Shown one piece after another: positions 25,648-34,806 of a stretch of 64,000 bases of DNA. The notes below the pieces were generated by a model that did not search any database, was not told the DNA's origin, and saw only the letters and a list, made by a program, of their open reading frames with translations. Numbering within the stretch: the first letter of the stretch is position 1; each line of letters opens with the position of its first letter. Position numbers and translations under genes: made by a program. The DNA comes from Betaproteobacteria bacterium. Its GTDB lineage: Bacteria > Pseudomonadota > Gammaproteobacteria > Burkholderiales > Casimicrobiaceae. The stretch is from contig JAAFIS010000001.1 in NCBI GenBank assembly GCA_013298695.1, forward strand, positions 930,001-994,000, read 5' to 3'.

Positions 25648-28380
25648 GTGTGTTTTTCCCGTGTGATCCTGTGCGCGATTGCGGTCGCTGCGCTCATGTG
25701 CGCCGAACGCTCGTTTGCTGCCACGAAAACGTGGTCGGGCTTCGGCGGAAGTGCCAATTGGTCGTCTGGTGGCAACTGGAGTCCCTTGGGAGCCCCGCTC
25801 GCCGGCGACACCGTGGTGTTCAATTCCGCCGTCGCTAGCAATGCTGATCTCTCGGTAGCTATCGGTGCCATCGTGTTCGGCGCCAATTCCGGAGGCAGTG
25901 TCATCAGTGGCGCCGTGACGATCAATGCCGCTGCAGCTACTTTCAACATTGATGACCAAGCCACAAGCACGAGCAGCCCGAACACCATCAACGCATCGAT
26001 TGCAAACAGCTCAGGTACCACGCTTTGGGTGAAGTCGGTCATTGCGGGGCACGTGCTGGCGCTGCAGGGACTCGTCAGTGGTGGGCCGCCTGCGGGCAGC
26101 GAAGGCATCCGCATTTACGGCCCCGGCACGGTCAGGTTCAACCACAACTTGAACAACACCTATCTCGGCAAAACCATTGTTCGCTCGGCCGACGCCAACG
26201 GCGGCAATGGCTTGTTGCAAATGGCTGGAACCGCGCTGGCGGTCATCCCAGGCGAGTTGATCGTTGGCACTGGCACCACGGCAAGCACCGCGGCGGATCG
26301 TCCGCAGGCGCAGTGGCTCATCAGCCAAGTCTTGGCCGACACCAGCAAAGTGACGGTTGGCCCCGATGGATTACTCGCCCTGGGTGGCAGCACTGAAACG
26401 ATTGCTCAACTGAGCGGTACGGGAAGTATGACCACGACGGGCGGTTTCGCCGTACTGACCGTTGGCGATGCGGGCGATTTCACCTGGGGCGGTGTCATTT
26501 CAGGGCCGGGCAGCGTCACCAAAGTCGGCACCGGAACCCTGAGCTACACCGCGGCCCAGACCTACACCGGCTCCACCCGCGTGAGCGGTGGCACGCTGTT
26601 GCTTGGAGCGCCATCTTTTGTCAAGGCGATTAGAGGCCCGCTTTCAATCGGCATGGGCGCGGGCACAGCGACCACCGCCACACTGCGACTAGCAAACGGA
26701 TTTCAAATTAGCGACGTCCTTGATACTCCAATCATCACAATAAATTCCGACGGCAAGTTTGACAACGGTGGGTTCAGGGATGACGTGCGCGCGATCAGTA
26801 TGAACGGCGGCAGCATCGAATTGCGCGGCGAAATCCTACAAGTCAATGACACTCTGACCATGGTGGGTGGCACCATCATTGGTGCGGGCACCTTGCGATT
26901 GAGCAATCAATTGGTCGCGACCGCGACCGGCGCCGTGGGCGCAGCAACGATCAACGCGGACGTTGTATTGATGGCTCCGACAACGACCTTCACGGTCAAT
27001 GACGGCAGCACACAGCCTGAGCTTGCGATTGGCGGCCCTCTACGAACGGGTGGGTCTATCCGCGACATCATAAAAACTGGCTCCGGCACACTGCGCTTCG
27101 CGGGCACCGCCGCCAACACCTACGGCGGCAGCACTACGATTGCGCAAGGCGTTCTTGAACTCGCCAAGTCGGACAACGTCGTGGCCATCAGCGGCCCCGT
27201 CGTGATCGGTAACAGCACCGATCCCGCAGGCTCGGCCACGCTCAGAAACCTCGCCAGCAATCAACTCTTTGACAAACCCAGCGTGCAAATCAACGCGTCG
27301 GGTGTGTATCAAGTGTCAAATTCTTCGACGGCCGCGCGTACCGAAACCATCGGCCCATTGAGCGGGAGCGGAAAGCTCTTTGTGCCGTTTAGACCGGAGC
27401 TCACGATCGATTTTGCGAGTGGTGTCAGCACGTTCACGGGAGCCATTGACGATCCCGCGCCGAACGCAACCGGCAACAAGCGCATTAACAAGCGCGGCGG
27501 CGGCACGCAAGTCTTCACGGCTAACGCGAATTACGACGGTTTTCTGATTCCGTTTGCGGGCGAATTACAGATCAACGGACAAATGCCTAATGCGCCAGTG
27601 TCGCTAGATGGCGGCACAATCTCCGGCACGGGTCGGGTAGAAAACATCGATGTCAGTAGTGGTGCGATTCGTCCCGGTTCCGGAATCGGCGGCACGCTCA
27701 CTGCGAATACGGTTCGAATGGGGTTCGGCACAGGAACGAAATTGTTGATCGATATGGCGAGCGCCGCGCCGGGTGGGTTTGGCAAGCTCAATGTACAGAG
27801 CGTGTTGGACCCAAACGCAGGTTTGCAGGGCGCGCGAATCGAAGTGAATCTAATTGGCGGCTACGTGCCGCCGCTGGGGACGACCGTCGAGATCATCAAC
27901 AAGAGTAGCGGCGGACTCGCGAGCAGCCGTTTTCGCAACAGCTCCGTCGCCGCGGGGCCGCACAACATGGCCGTTTCCTATACGGGCGGAGACGGAAACG
28001 ACGTGACGTTGACCGCCGCCAAAACCCTCGATGTAGACGGCGACGGCGAATATTCAGCCGCCACTGACGGCTTGCTGATTTCGCGGTTCATCGCTGGCAT
28101 CACCTCAGGCACCGCGCTCACGACTAACGCCGTGGCCGCAAGCAATGGCGCAAAACGCACAACTGCCGCGGATGCAGCCGCCTACGTGACTCACCTCGGT
28201 AACGCGCTTAAAGTGAGCCAAAACGCTAGCGTAGAAACCGTCGACAGCATTCTGATTCTGAGGTGGATGCTTGGCTTTCGCGCGACAGCACTTGTGACCG
28301 GGCTCGCCATACCTCCCAGCTTGACGGCCGAGCAGTATGCCGATCAGATTCGTAACCTATTGCAGCAATTGACGCCGTAG
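25648..28380 (+). CDS. secreted protein with autotransporter-type beta-strand repeats and dockerin-like end
   Basis: From the GTG at 25648 (AAAGGGG 6 bases upstream) the protein is 910 residues, with a signal peptide MCFSRVILCAIAVAALMCAERSFA. The body is Gly/Thr/Ser-rich. It has several passenger-type repeats, for example KVGTGTLSYTAAQTYTGST (about 290), KTGSGTLRFAGTAANTYGGS (about 474) and KRGGGTQVFTANANYDGF (about 614). There is no C-terminal beta-barrel. Instead the end carries DVDGDGEYSAATDGLLISR (about 794) and VETVDSILILRWMLG (about 865), which resemble paired dockerin-type calcium repeats. It is probably an extracellular or surface protein; its partner is unknown. The upstream frame runs through a dispersed repeat and is not used. 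Confidence 0.8.
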   Translation: MCFSRVILCAIAVAALMCAERSFAATKTWSGFGGSANWSSGGNWSPLGAPLAGDTVVFNSAVASNADLSVAIGAIVFGANSGGSVISGAVTINAAAATFNIDDQATSTSSPNTINASIANSSGTTLWVKSVIAGHVLALQGLVSGGPPAGSEGIRIYGPGTVRFNHNLNNTYLGKTIVRSADANGGNGLLQMAGTALAVIPGELIVGTGTTASTAADRPQAQWLISQVLADTSKVTVGPDGLLALGGSTETIAQLSGTGSMTTTGGFAVLTVGDAGDFTWGGVISGPGSVTKVGTGTLSYTAAQTYTGSTRVSGGTLLLGAPSFVKAIRGPLSIGMGAGTATTATLRLANGFQISDVLDTPIITINSDGKFDNGGFRDDVRAISMNGGSIELRGEILQVNDTLTMVGGTIIGAGTLRLSNQLVATATGAVGAATINADVVLMAPTTTFTVNDGSTQPELAIGGPLRTGGSIRDIIKTGSGTLRFAGTAANTYGGSTTIAQGVLELAKSDNVVAISGPVVIGNSTDPAGSATLRNLASNQLFDKPSVQINASGVYQVSNSSTAARTETIGPLSGSGKLFVPFRPELTIDFASGVSTFTGAIDDPAPNATGNKRINKRGGGTQVFTANANYDGFLIPFAGELQINGQMPNAPVSLDGGTISGTGRVENIDVSSGAIRPGSGIGGTLTANTVRMGFGTGTKLLIDMASAAPGGFGKLNVQSVLDPNAGLQGARIEVNLIGGYVPPLGTTVEIINKSSGGLASSRFRNSSVAAGPHNMAVSYTGGDGNDVTLTAAKTLDVDGDGEYSAATDGLLISRFIAGITSGTALTTNAVAASNGAKRTTAADAAAYVTHLGNALKVSQNASVETVDSILILRWMLGFRATALVTGLAIPPSLTAEQYADQIRNLLQQLTP

Positions 28381-28435
28381 CGGTGCGGTTGGTGATGATC
28401 AGGTTTGTTGGAGACGGTCGGGTTGTACTCGGGGT

Positions 28436-28497
28436 TGTAGGCGACGACTTTGCGTCGCTTCGTGCCAAGGAGGAGCGCGGCCAAGTCCGCGCCTACG
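28436..28497. repeat. dispersed palindromic repeat, TGTAGGCG type
   Basis: This copy starts TGTAGGCGACGACTTTGCG and ends GCGCGGCCAAGTCCGCGCC, nearly the same as the one at 25533-25594. The two copies therefore flank the beta-strand-repeat gene in the same orientation. Confidence 0.8.
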
Positions 28498-28608
28498 CAC
28501 TACTTGATCGCTTATCGCTCGATTTCCCAGGGTTAAGCGGGCGCTTTCATTTAAGCTCGACAATAAGATTAATTGACGCTTAGCCCGCGTTAATTGGTAT
28601 AAACCTGG

Positions 28609-28824
28609 TTAGGGTTGACGCACGTCGTCCTCTCGCTCCGTCTGCGCCGCGTCGAGCTTCGCCGCCTCACTCGGCCGCCTGCGCTTTTGAATCGTGAACC
28701 ACATCCAAAGCCCGACTGGAATCACACCTAAAAACAAGAAGCGCACAACGCCCTTGAGCACGCTCTCCGATACGATCGAAATCATGATGACCACGTAGAG
28801 CCAACCGATCACCAATACATGCAT
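28609..28824 (-). CDS. small inner-membrane protein
   Basis: From the ATG at 28824, preceded by AAAGGAAACGAC, the product is 71 residues. It has two hydrophobic helices (MHVLVIGWLYVVIMISIVS and FLFLGVIPVGLWMWFTI) and then a charged tail with KRRRPSEAAKLDAAQTEREDD, likely in the cytosol. A longer frame from 28968 is rejected because it crosses the phaC promoter region. It is divergent from phaC with a spacer of 102 bases. No family is recognised. Confidence 0.7.
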   Translation of the reverse strand: MHVLVIGWLYVVIMISIVSESVLKGVVRFLFLGVIPVGLWMWFTIQKRRRPSEAAKLDAAQTEREDDVRQP

Positions 28825-28926
28825 GTCGTTTCCTTTGTGTTGCGCTAAATCATAACTCCCGCGTTCGCTGTAGAAGCTTGACATTCCCCATTGCCAACTG
28901 GATTCGACTCGCCTACATTCGGGCGT

Positions 28927-30633
28927 ATGGATCTCAGCGATTACACAAAGACGCATCAAGCGTGGCAAGAGTTTCTTTCTAAAAGCGCCGGTGGAGTGGG
29001 TGTCGGTACGGCGGGAAGGCCGTCATTTGCGTTCCCCAATATGCCAATGAACGCGCTGCAGATCGAGGCAGGTTGGTGGTGGCTGCCTTCGGTAAAACCC
29101 GAGGTCTGGCAAGCGGTCGCAGCCAAGTGGTTTGCGCTCGACACGAAACTCGACGAACTCGTCGCGAAAGATCGGCGCTTCCGCAGCGACTCGTGGACTA
29201 AACAGCCGTTTTTTCAAGGTGTTCGCGATCAGTATGTGAGAACGGCTGCCTTCTGGCGCGACTTACTTCAAAGTGCAACGCTCGACGAAAAGGAAAAGCA
29301 CCGCGCTCGATTCTTCTTGGAGCAGTGGCTCGATGCCATCGCGCCCACGAACTATTTCGCCACCAATCCTGAGGCCATCGAAAAGGCGATAGAAACCAAA
29401 GGCGAGAGCCTTAAACACGGGATCGAAAATCTCGTGCACGACATTGAACGTGGTCACATCGCGATGACGGATGAATCGGCTTTCGCCGTCGGAAAAAACG
29501 TAGCGCTCTCAAAGGGCGATGTGATTTTCCGCAACGATTTGATCGAGCTGATTCACTACGCGCCGACGCAGAAAACCGTGCATGAGCGCCCGCTATTGAT
29601 CGTGCCGCCCTGCATCAACAAGTTCTACATCCTGGATCTCAAGCCTGAGAATTCTTTCGTGGGGCATGCCGTTCAAGCGGGCTTTGATGTTTATCTTGTG
29701 TCATGGCGCAACGTGCCCGAGTCGCTAAAAACGCTCACCTGGGAAGACTATCTCGAATCGGGCGTGTTAACCGCGATTGATGAAGTGCGCGAACACGCAA
29801 GCGTAGAGACGATCAACACGCTTGGCTTCTGCGTGGGCGGAACGATTCTCGCGTGCTCGCTCGCGGTGCTCGCCGCGCGCGGAGAGCTGGAAGACTTCGT
29901 CGAAAGCGCGACCTATCTGACAACGCTCTTGGATTTCAGCGAACCCGGCGACATTCAGGCGTATTTGGGCGAGAGCACTTACGCGATGCGCGTGCAGCAG
30001 CTCGGCGAAGACGGCACCAACGGCCTGATGAGGGGCGCGGAGTTGGCGCAGGCCTTCGCGAGTTTGCGCGCGAACGATTTGATCTGGAGCTTCGTCGTCA
30101 AAAACTATTTGAAGGGCGAAGATCCGCCCGCGTTCGATTTGCTCTACTGGAATAGCGATTCGACGAACTTGCCAGGGCCGATGTATCTCTATTACCTGCG
30201 CAACTTCTATCTCGATAATCAGCTCACGCAACTCGGCGCGCTCACCATGCTCGACGAGCCGATTGATTTGTCGCTTGTCACCATTGATTCGTATGTGTAC
30301 TCGTCTCGCGAAGACCACATCGTGCCGTGGAGGAGCGCGTTTGCATCGGCAGAACTGTGGGGCGGCGATGTTGAATTTGTGCTCGGTGCGTCGGGGCATA
30401 TCGCTGGCGTCGTCAATCCGCCGGTGCCACAAAAACGCTCATACTGGACAGCCGCATGGCCCGCAGCTTCACCCGAAGCGTGGGATGCGAAAGCTAAAGA
30501 GCATGCTGGAAGCTGGTGGCCGCATTGGTATCAATGGCTTGCGAAGCGCTCTGGGAAAAAAGTGACGGCGCGAAAACATAAAACGAGCAAGTTGGGTGCT
30601 GCGCCCGGCTCATACGTTCTAGAAAAGATTTAG
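28927..30633 (+). CDS. phaC: class I poly(3-hydroxyalkanoate) synthase PhaC
   Basis: PhaC polymerises (R)-3-hydroxyacyl-CoA into storage granules. The 568-residue product has the N-terminal PhaC domain (about 1-240). The alpha/beta hydrolase core follows, with the lipase-like box G-F-C-V-G and nucleophile Cys302, the acid Asp463 in SREDHIVPW, and His491 in GASGHIAG. The ATG at 28927 is chosen because the upstream extension lacks a ribosome site. phaB follows 30 bases downstream. No phaA or phasin gene is adjacent in the window. Confidence 0.96.
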   Translation: MDLSDYTKTHQAWQEFLSKSAGGVGVGTAGRPSFAFPNMPMNALQIEAGWWWLPSVKPEVWQAVAAKWFALDTKLDELVAKDRRFRSDSWTKQPFFQGVRDQYVRTAAFWRDLLQSATLDEKEKHRARFFLEQWLDAIAPTNYFATNPEAIEKAIETKGESLKHGIENLVHDIERGHIAMTDESAFAVGKNVALSKGDVIFRNDLIELIHYAPTQKTVHERPLLIVPPCINKFYILDLKPENSFVGHAVQAGFDVYLVSWRNVPESLKTLTWEDYLESGVLTAIDEVREHASVETINTLGFCVGGTILACSLAVLAARGELEDFVESATYLTTLLDFSEPGDIQAYLGESTYAMRVQQLGEDGTNGLMRGAELAQAFASLRANDLIWSFVVKNYLKGEDPPAFDLLYWNSDSTNLPGPMYLYYLRNFYLDNQLTQLGALTMLDEPIDLSLVTIDSYVYSSREDHIVPWRSAFASAELWGGDVEFVLGASGHIAGVVNPPVPQKRSYWTAAWPAASPEAWDAKAKEHAGSWWPHWYQWLAKRSGKKVTARKHKTSKLGAAPGSYVLEKI

Positions 30634-30663
30634 TTTTTACACAACAGTTCTAAGGAGGAAAAG

Positions 30664-31404
30664 ATGTCACGAGTTGCATTAATTACAGGCGGAATGGGCG
30701 GTCTTGGTGAAGCCATTTGTATCAAGATGGCGGCGCTCGGCTACAAAGTGGTCACCACCTATTCGCCAGGCAACAAGAGCTGGAACGAATGGCTCGATTC
30801 AATGAACAAAATGGGTTTCGGATTTCGCGCATATGCGTGCGATGTCGCTAACTTCGAATCGGCTAAAGAGTGTGCCGAAAAAATAGAGAAGGAAGTGGGC
30901 GCGATTGACGTACTAGTGAATAACGCGGGCATAACTCGCGATATGACGTTCAAAAAGATGGACAAAGTGAATTGGGATGCCGTGATGTCCACCAATCTCG
31001 ACTCAGTGTTCAATATGACCAAGCAAGTGTGCGAGGGCATGGTTGAGCGCGGTTGGGGTCGCATCATTAACATCTCTTCAGTCAACGGCCAAAAAGGCGC
31101 ATTTGGTCAAACCAATTACTCAGCTGCCAAAGCCGGTATGCACGGATTTAGCAAAGCACTTGCGCTAGAGGTCGCACGAAAGGGCGTTACCGTCAATACC
31201 ATTTCACCAGGCTACATCGGCACCAAGATGGTAATGGCGATTCCGTCCGACGTGCTCGATTCAAAAATTATCCCGCAGATTCCAATGGGACGGCTCGGAA
31301 AACCAGAAGAAGTTGCCGGGCTAGTGGCGTACCTAGCGAGCGATGAAGCGGCATTTTTGACGGGTGCGAACATCGCGATTAACGGCGGGCAACACATGCA
31401 TTAA
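30664..31404 (+). CDS. phaB: acetoacetyl-CoA reductase PhaB
   Basis: This 246-residue short-chain dehydrogenase reduces acetoacetyl-CoA to (R)-3-hydroxybutyryl-CoA with NADPH, supplying PhaC. The cofactor motif is TGGMGGLGEAI near residue 8. NNAG, Ser in NISSVNG and YSAAK provide the structural and catalytic residues. The GQTNYSAAKAGMHGF and SPGYIGTKMV segments are typical of PhaB rather than FabG. A strong ribosome site AAGGAGG (30651-30657) precedes the ATG. It forms an operon with phaC. Confidence 0.95.
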   Translation: MSRVALITGGMGGLGEAICIKMAALGYKVVTTYSPGNKSWNEWLDSMNKMGFGFRAYACDVANFESAKECAEKIEKEVGAIDVLVNNAGITRDMTFKKMDKVNWDAVMSTNLDSVFNMTKQVCEGMVERGWGRIINISSVNGQKGAFGQTNYSAAKAGMHGFSKALALEVARKGVTVNTISPGYIGTKMVMAIPSDVLDSKIIPQIPMGRLGKPEEVAGLVAYLASDEAAFLTGANIAINGGQHMH

Positions 31405-31741
31405 GTTAAGCGCCAGGCGCTCTATGTGTGACCCGCTTGCGTTGCGTGGACGGAAGTGTCGCCAGATGTAGTAACGAGCGTGTTACGAGGCGCTCTCGTG
31501 GCAAGTTTCTTGCTTTTGTTAAAGCGCTGGCGAGGCCTGATTGTTAACCGTTTTACGCAGGTTGGGATGTTGTGTGCAGAGACGCCGAGGTTGCTTAAGT
31601 TTGCGCGTTGTGTCCGGCGGTCTCGCACATGAGAACGGGTGTTGCTCAGTAATTTTTTTTGTATGCGCAGGCAACGCGGCTAACAATAAAACAGGGTTGC
31701 GGCGACGCACGCGCTCTGTCGGTGTTGGGCGATTTACGTAA
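31405..31741. other. phaB to GGDEF-EAL intergenic region
   Basis: These 337 bases show no gene, RNA, repeat family or convincing terminator. Base composition shifts towards T near 31650. The promoter of the GGDEF-EAL gene is expected in the last 100 bases; the GTTGGGCGATTTACG near 31726 weakly resembles half of the CGCCCAATT-type palindrome. Confidence 0.4.
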
Positions 31742-34195
31742 ATGTCGTCAGCGCTTGTGCACCAGATGGATTCCCCTGCAGCTGCGTTTGACGGACGCAC
31801 CGGGAGAGTTGAGCAACTGAACGAGGCATGGTCGCTTACGCCTGAACTGTTGGCGCTCTCTGGAAGCATTCGGCTGTCGGAATTCGAAGAAGAAACTACG
31901 CGTGCCTTACTGCCTATCGCTAGCCATTCTGAAGGCCTGCGAGACCGAATTCGCGAAGCGGTCAATAATGGTCCCCAGACGCTTGGAGTGATGATTTCGG
32001 TTGGCGGCGTGGCCAAGCTTCACCAGATTAAGTTTCTATCGATGTCGCGCGATGTCCGCGGAGGCCGACACGCTCCGAATCCGTTGGTCGTAGCCTGGTT
32101 ATCCATGCCGCCAAAGTCCGGAGGCGACGGCGTACACGCTGATATGACTGAGGCCCTCGCGAGGTATGGAGCCTTGATCGCCGAGCCTTGGGCATACGTC
32201 GACGCGGCGGGTATCTATCGATATGTCAATCCCCAAGCGCTCGCCGTGCTCGGCCCGGACGGCGCTGGCGGGCTGGTGGGCATGCACTTCGCTCAATGGG
32301 CGCTCGATCGGCCCGGTCGTTCCGTGGGTGTGGATGCGATTGCGCGCGGCTTGAAAGGAGCGAATCTTTCGTATGATCGGCTGCGCTTTGACCATAGATT
32401 TGGCGAGGAGCGCTGGCATCGCGTTGAGATTCATCCCGACCGCGATCACGGCGGCAAATTGCTCGGCGTTTTCGTCATTTCACACGACGTGCATGAGCAT
32501 CGGCTTGCACAAGAGAAAGCGCGGAGCGCGCAAAACTTACTTGACCTGCATCTACGTCACGGGCCGTTTGTTGTCATTGAACTCGATGAAGAATTGACGA
32601 TTGTCAGTTGGTCGCCAAAAGCTGAGGCCTTGTTTGGATGTGCTGCTAGTGAAGCGATCGGCACCACTGTCCGCAGTTTGGGTCTCATTCCCGACATTGA
32701 CGACGTCGAGCCCGGATTAAAGGCGCTTCTCGCGCAAGAGGGTGCTCAAGCATGGCGCAGCCGTAACCAAAACCGTACGCGCAACGGAGACATGGTGTGG
32801 GTAGACTGGTTTGATTCCGCGGTGCGCGATCCGGTGTCGGGGCGGGCAACGATTCTTTGCCTCGGTGTAGACGTGACGCAAGAATTCGCGCTCAAGCGAC
32901 GTCTTGGAGTCGCCGCGACACACGATGAGCTCACGGGGGCGCTCAACCGCAAAGCGTTGTCGCTGTTCGCCGCGGCCAAACTTGAGCGCGGCTCGCAAGT
33001 GGCGCTCGTTCTAATCGGAATCGATTCGTTCAAACAGATGAACGACTACCGTGGGCATTTGGAGGGAGACAAGCTATTAGTTGCTATCGCGCAGCGTTTG
33101 CAGGGAATGCTCAATCCCGGCGAAAGGATGGCGCGTTTTGGTGGCGATGAATTTGCGGTGCTTCTTGACCTTGAGCACCACGCGAGCGATGCCGCGCTTT
33201 TCCAGCGCACAAACACTTTCTTGCAAGGTGTCGCTGAGCCCATAACGAGCGAATTTGAATTTTCGGTGACCGCGAGCGCGGGTATCGCAAAATCAACCGA
33301 CGCGGACAGCAACGCTGAGCTGCTATTCCAAAATGTGGATCTTGCGCTGCAGCGCGCAAAGGCAGAATGCCGCGGAAGTGCCGTAATTTACGAGCGGTTG
33401 TTGGGTGTTGCTGCGCGTCGTCGACTAGCGATGGTTGAGTCTTTGCGCAATGCCGTAATGCAACAAAAGATCAGTGTGCGCTACCAACCCATATTTGAAT
33501 CATCGAGCGACAAAATAATCGGTGCTGAGGCGCTCGCTCGATGGGTTGAAGACGAGGAGAATGTTGAACCGTCGATCTTCGTTGCGCTCGCGGAAGAACA
33601 AGGCTTTATCCACGAATTGTGGCATTGCGTCATGCGCAAAGCGTGTTTGTTTGCCGCGAGCATCAATGAGCGCGGCAGTCCATCGTGCTGTCCAATTTCT
33701 GTCAACGTTTCGCCGCTGCAGCTAACAGACCGTACGTTCGACCAGCGCGTGATCAGTATCTTGGCTGAAACGCAATGTTTGCCGGCTTGGATTGAATTTG
33801 AAGTTACCGAGTCAGCCGGTCTTGGCGACGGGGAGCGAGCACACATGTTGCGAAAGCTTGCCGGTCTGGGCATTCGTTGCAGCGTTGACGACTTCGGCAC
33901 CGGTTACTCAAACTTTGCGCATCTCAAAACCCTGCCGCTGACCTCGCTCAAAATTGACAAATCTTTTATTCGCGATCTTTCGCGTGGTGAGTTGACAATC
34001 GTCAACGCAATCGTGTCGATGGCGCATTCGCTCCATTTAGCGGTGGTTGCCGAAGGCGTCGAATACGTCGAAGAGTTAGTCGCACTCAAAGCCATTGGTT
34101 GTGACCGGTATCAGGGCTTCATCGCGAGCAAAGCGATCGCGGCAGAGGAATTTGCGTCGATGCTGGCTAGTGATCGAAGTAGCCGAGCGGTGTGA
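31742..34195 (+). CDS. PAS-GGDEF-EAL c-di-GMP signalling protein
   Basis: The 817-residue cytosolic protein has no clear membrane helix. Two PAS-like domains lie at about 135-265 (YVDAAGIYRYVNPQALAVLG) and 270-390 (VVIELDEELTIVSWSPKAE). Then come a GGDEF domain (about 390-555, RFGGDEFAVLLD) and an EAL domain (about 570-810). The GGDEF motif is intact. No RxxD inhibitory site is visible five residues upstream of it, where N-P-G-E stands. EAL catalytic residues are kept (AEALARW, FEVTES, VDDFGTGYSN, LKIDKSF, AEGVE). It could both make and degrade c-di-GMP. Confidence 0.92.
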   Translation: MSSALVHQMDSPAAAFDGRTGRVEQLNEAWSLTPELLALSGSIRLSEFEEETTRALLPIASHSEGLRDRIREAVNNGPQTLGVMISVGGVAKLHQIKFLSMSRDVRGGRHAPNPLVVAWLSMPPKSGGDGVHADMTEALARYGALIAEPWAYVDAAGIYRYVNPQALAVLGPDGAGGLVGMHFAQWALDRPGRSVGVDAIARGLKGANLSYDRLRFDHRFGEERWHRVEIHPDRDHGGKLLGVFVISHDVHEHRLAQEKARSAQNLLDLHLRHGPFVVIELDEELTIVSWSPKAEALFGCAASEAIGTTVRSLGLIPDIDDVEPGLKALLAQEGAQAWRSRNQNRTRNGDMVWVDWFDSAVRDPVSGRATILCLGVDVTQEFALKRRLGVAATHDELTGALNRKALSLFAAAKLERGSQVALVLIGIDSFKQMNDYRGHLEGDKLLVAIAQRLQGMLNPGERMARFGGDEFAVLLDLEHHASDAALFQRTNTFLQGVAEPITSEFEFSVTASAGIAKSTDADSNAELLFQNVDLALQRAKAECRGSAVIYERLLGVAARRRLAMVESLRNAVMQQKISVRYQPIFESSSDKIIGAEALARWVEDEENVEPSIFVALAEEQGFIHELWHCVMRKACLFAASINERGSPSCCPISVNVSPLQLTDRTFDQRVISILAETQCLPAWIEFEVTESAGLGDGERAHMLRKLAGLGIRCSVDDFGTGYSNFAHLKTLPLTSLKIDKSFIRDLSRGELTIVNAIVSMAHSLHLAVVAEGVEYVEELVALKAIGCDRYQGFIASKAIAAEEFASMLASDRSSRAV

Positions 34196-34351
34196 CCCTC
34201 TCTCGTATGCGACATAAGGTCAGCCCTACTCAAAGCTCTGAATTTCGCAACACAGTCTTGCGGAGGCTTGTGGTTTTACATAACCCGTAGCACAATCGGG
34301 GCTGGTGTCGCGAAGGACGCGGCCGGGCAGTCAAAATTTGAGGAGATTGAC

Positions 34352-34684
34352 ATGGCAGGTTGGTACGAACTTAGCAAGAGTAGCGATGGTCAGTTTCGCT
34401 TCGTGCTGAAAGCAGGAAACAGTGAAACCATTCTGACGAGTGAGCTGTATCAGGCCAAAGCGTCCGCTGAAAATGGAATCGCTTCGGTGCAAACAAACTG
34501 CGGGAGCGCAGATCGATTCGAAATGAAAACCGCCGCAAACGGCAAATTCATGTTCAATCTGAAAGCAGCGAATCACCAAGTCATTGGCACCAGTCAGATG
34601 TACGCCTCGGAAGACGGTCGTGCCAATGGCATTGCGTCGGTCAAAACTAACGGAACTTCGAAGACGATCAAAGACATGACTTAG
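34352..34684 (+). CDS. YegP-family DUF1508 protein
   Basis: The 110-residue protein consists of two DUF1508 repeats: GWYELSKSSDGQFRFVLKAGNSETILTSELY with ASAENGIASVQTN, and DRFEMKTAANGKFMFNLKAANHQVIGTSQMY with GRANGIASVKTN. Family members are small, widespread and of unknown function. The ATG at 34352 is supported by GAGGAG seven bases upstream; the longer frame from 34268 is not. A strong terminator follows the stop codon. Confidence 0.9.
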   Translation: MAGWYELSKSSDGQFRFVLKAGNSETILTSELYQAKASAENGIASVQTNCGSADRFEMKTAANGKFMFNLKAANHQVIGTSQMYASEDGRANGIASVKTNGTSKTIKDMT

Positions 34685-34702
34685 TCGCAGTTCTTCTCTC
34701 GG

Positions 34703-34737
34703 TAAAAAAAGCAGCTTAGGCTGCTTTTTTTATTTTG
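34703..34737 (+). terminator. intrinsic terminator after yegP-like gene
   Basis: A hairpin AAAGCAGC-TTAG-GCTGCTTT is followed by T-rich TTTTTATTTT. It lies about 20 bases past the DUF1508 stop. It is a typical rho-independent terminator and could also work for the opposite strand because of the A run before it. Confidence 0.88.
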
Positions 34738-34806
34738 TAGTTGACGCGAGAGCTCAGTCTGAATTCTATAGTTGACAGTTCAACAATCGCTATTTAAAGT
34801 AACGGG

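Noticed and set aside
28825-28968. Upstream extension of the small membrane protein
   Set aside because: It crosses the divergent phaC start region and has no ribosome site; the ATG at 28824 has a strong one.
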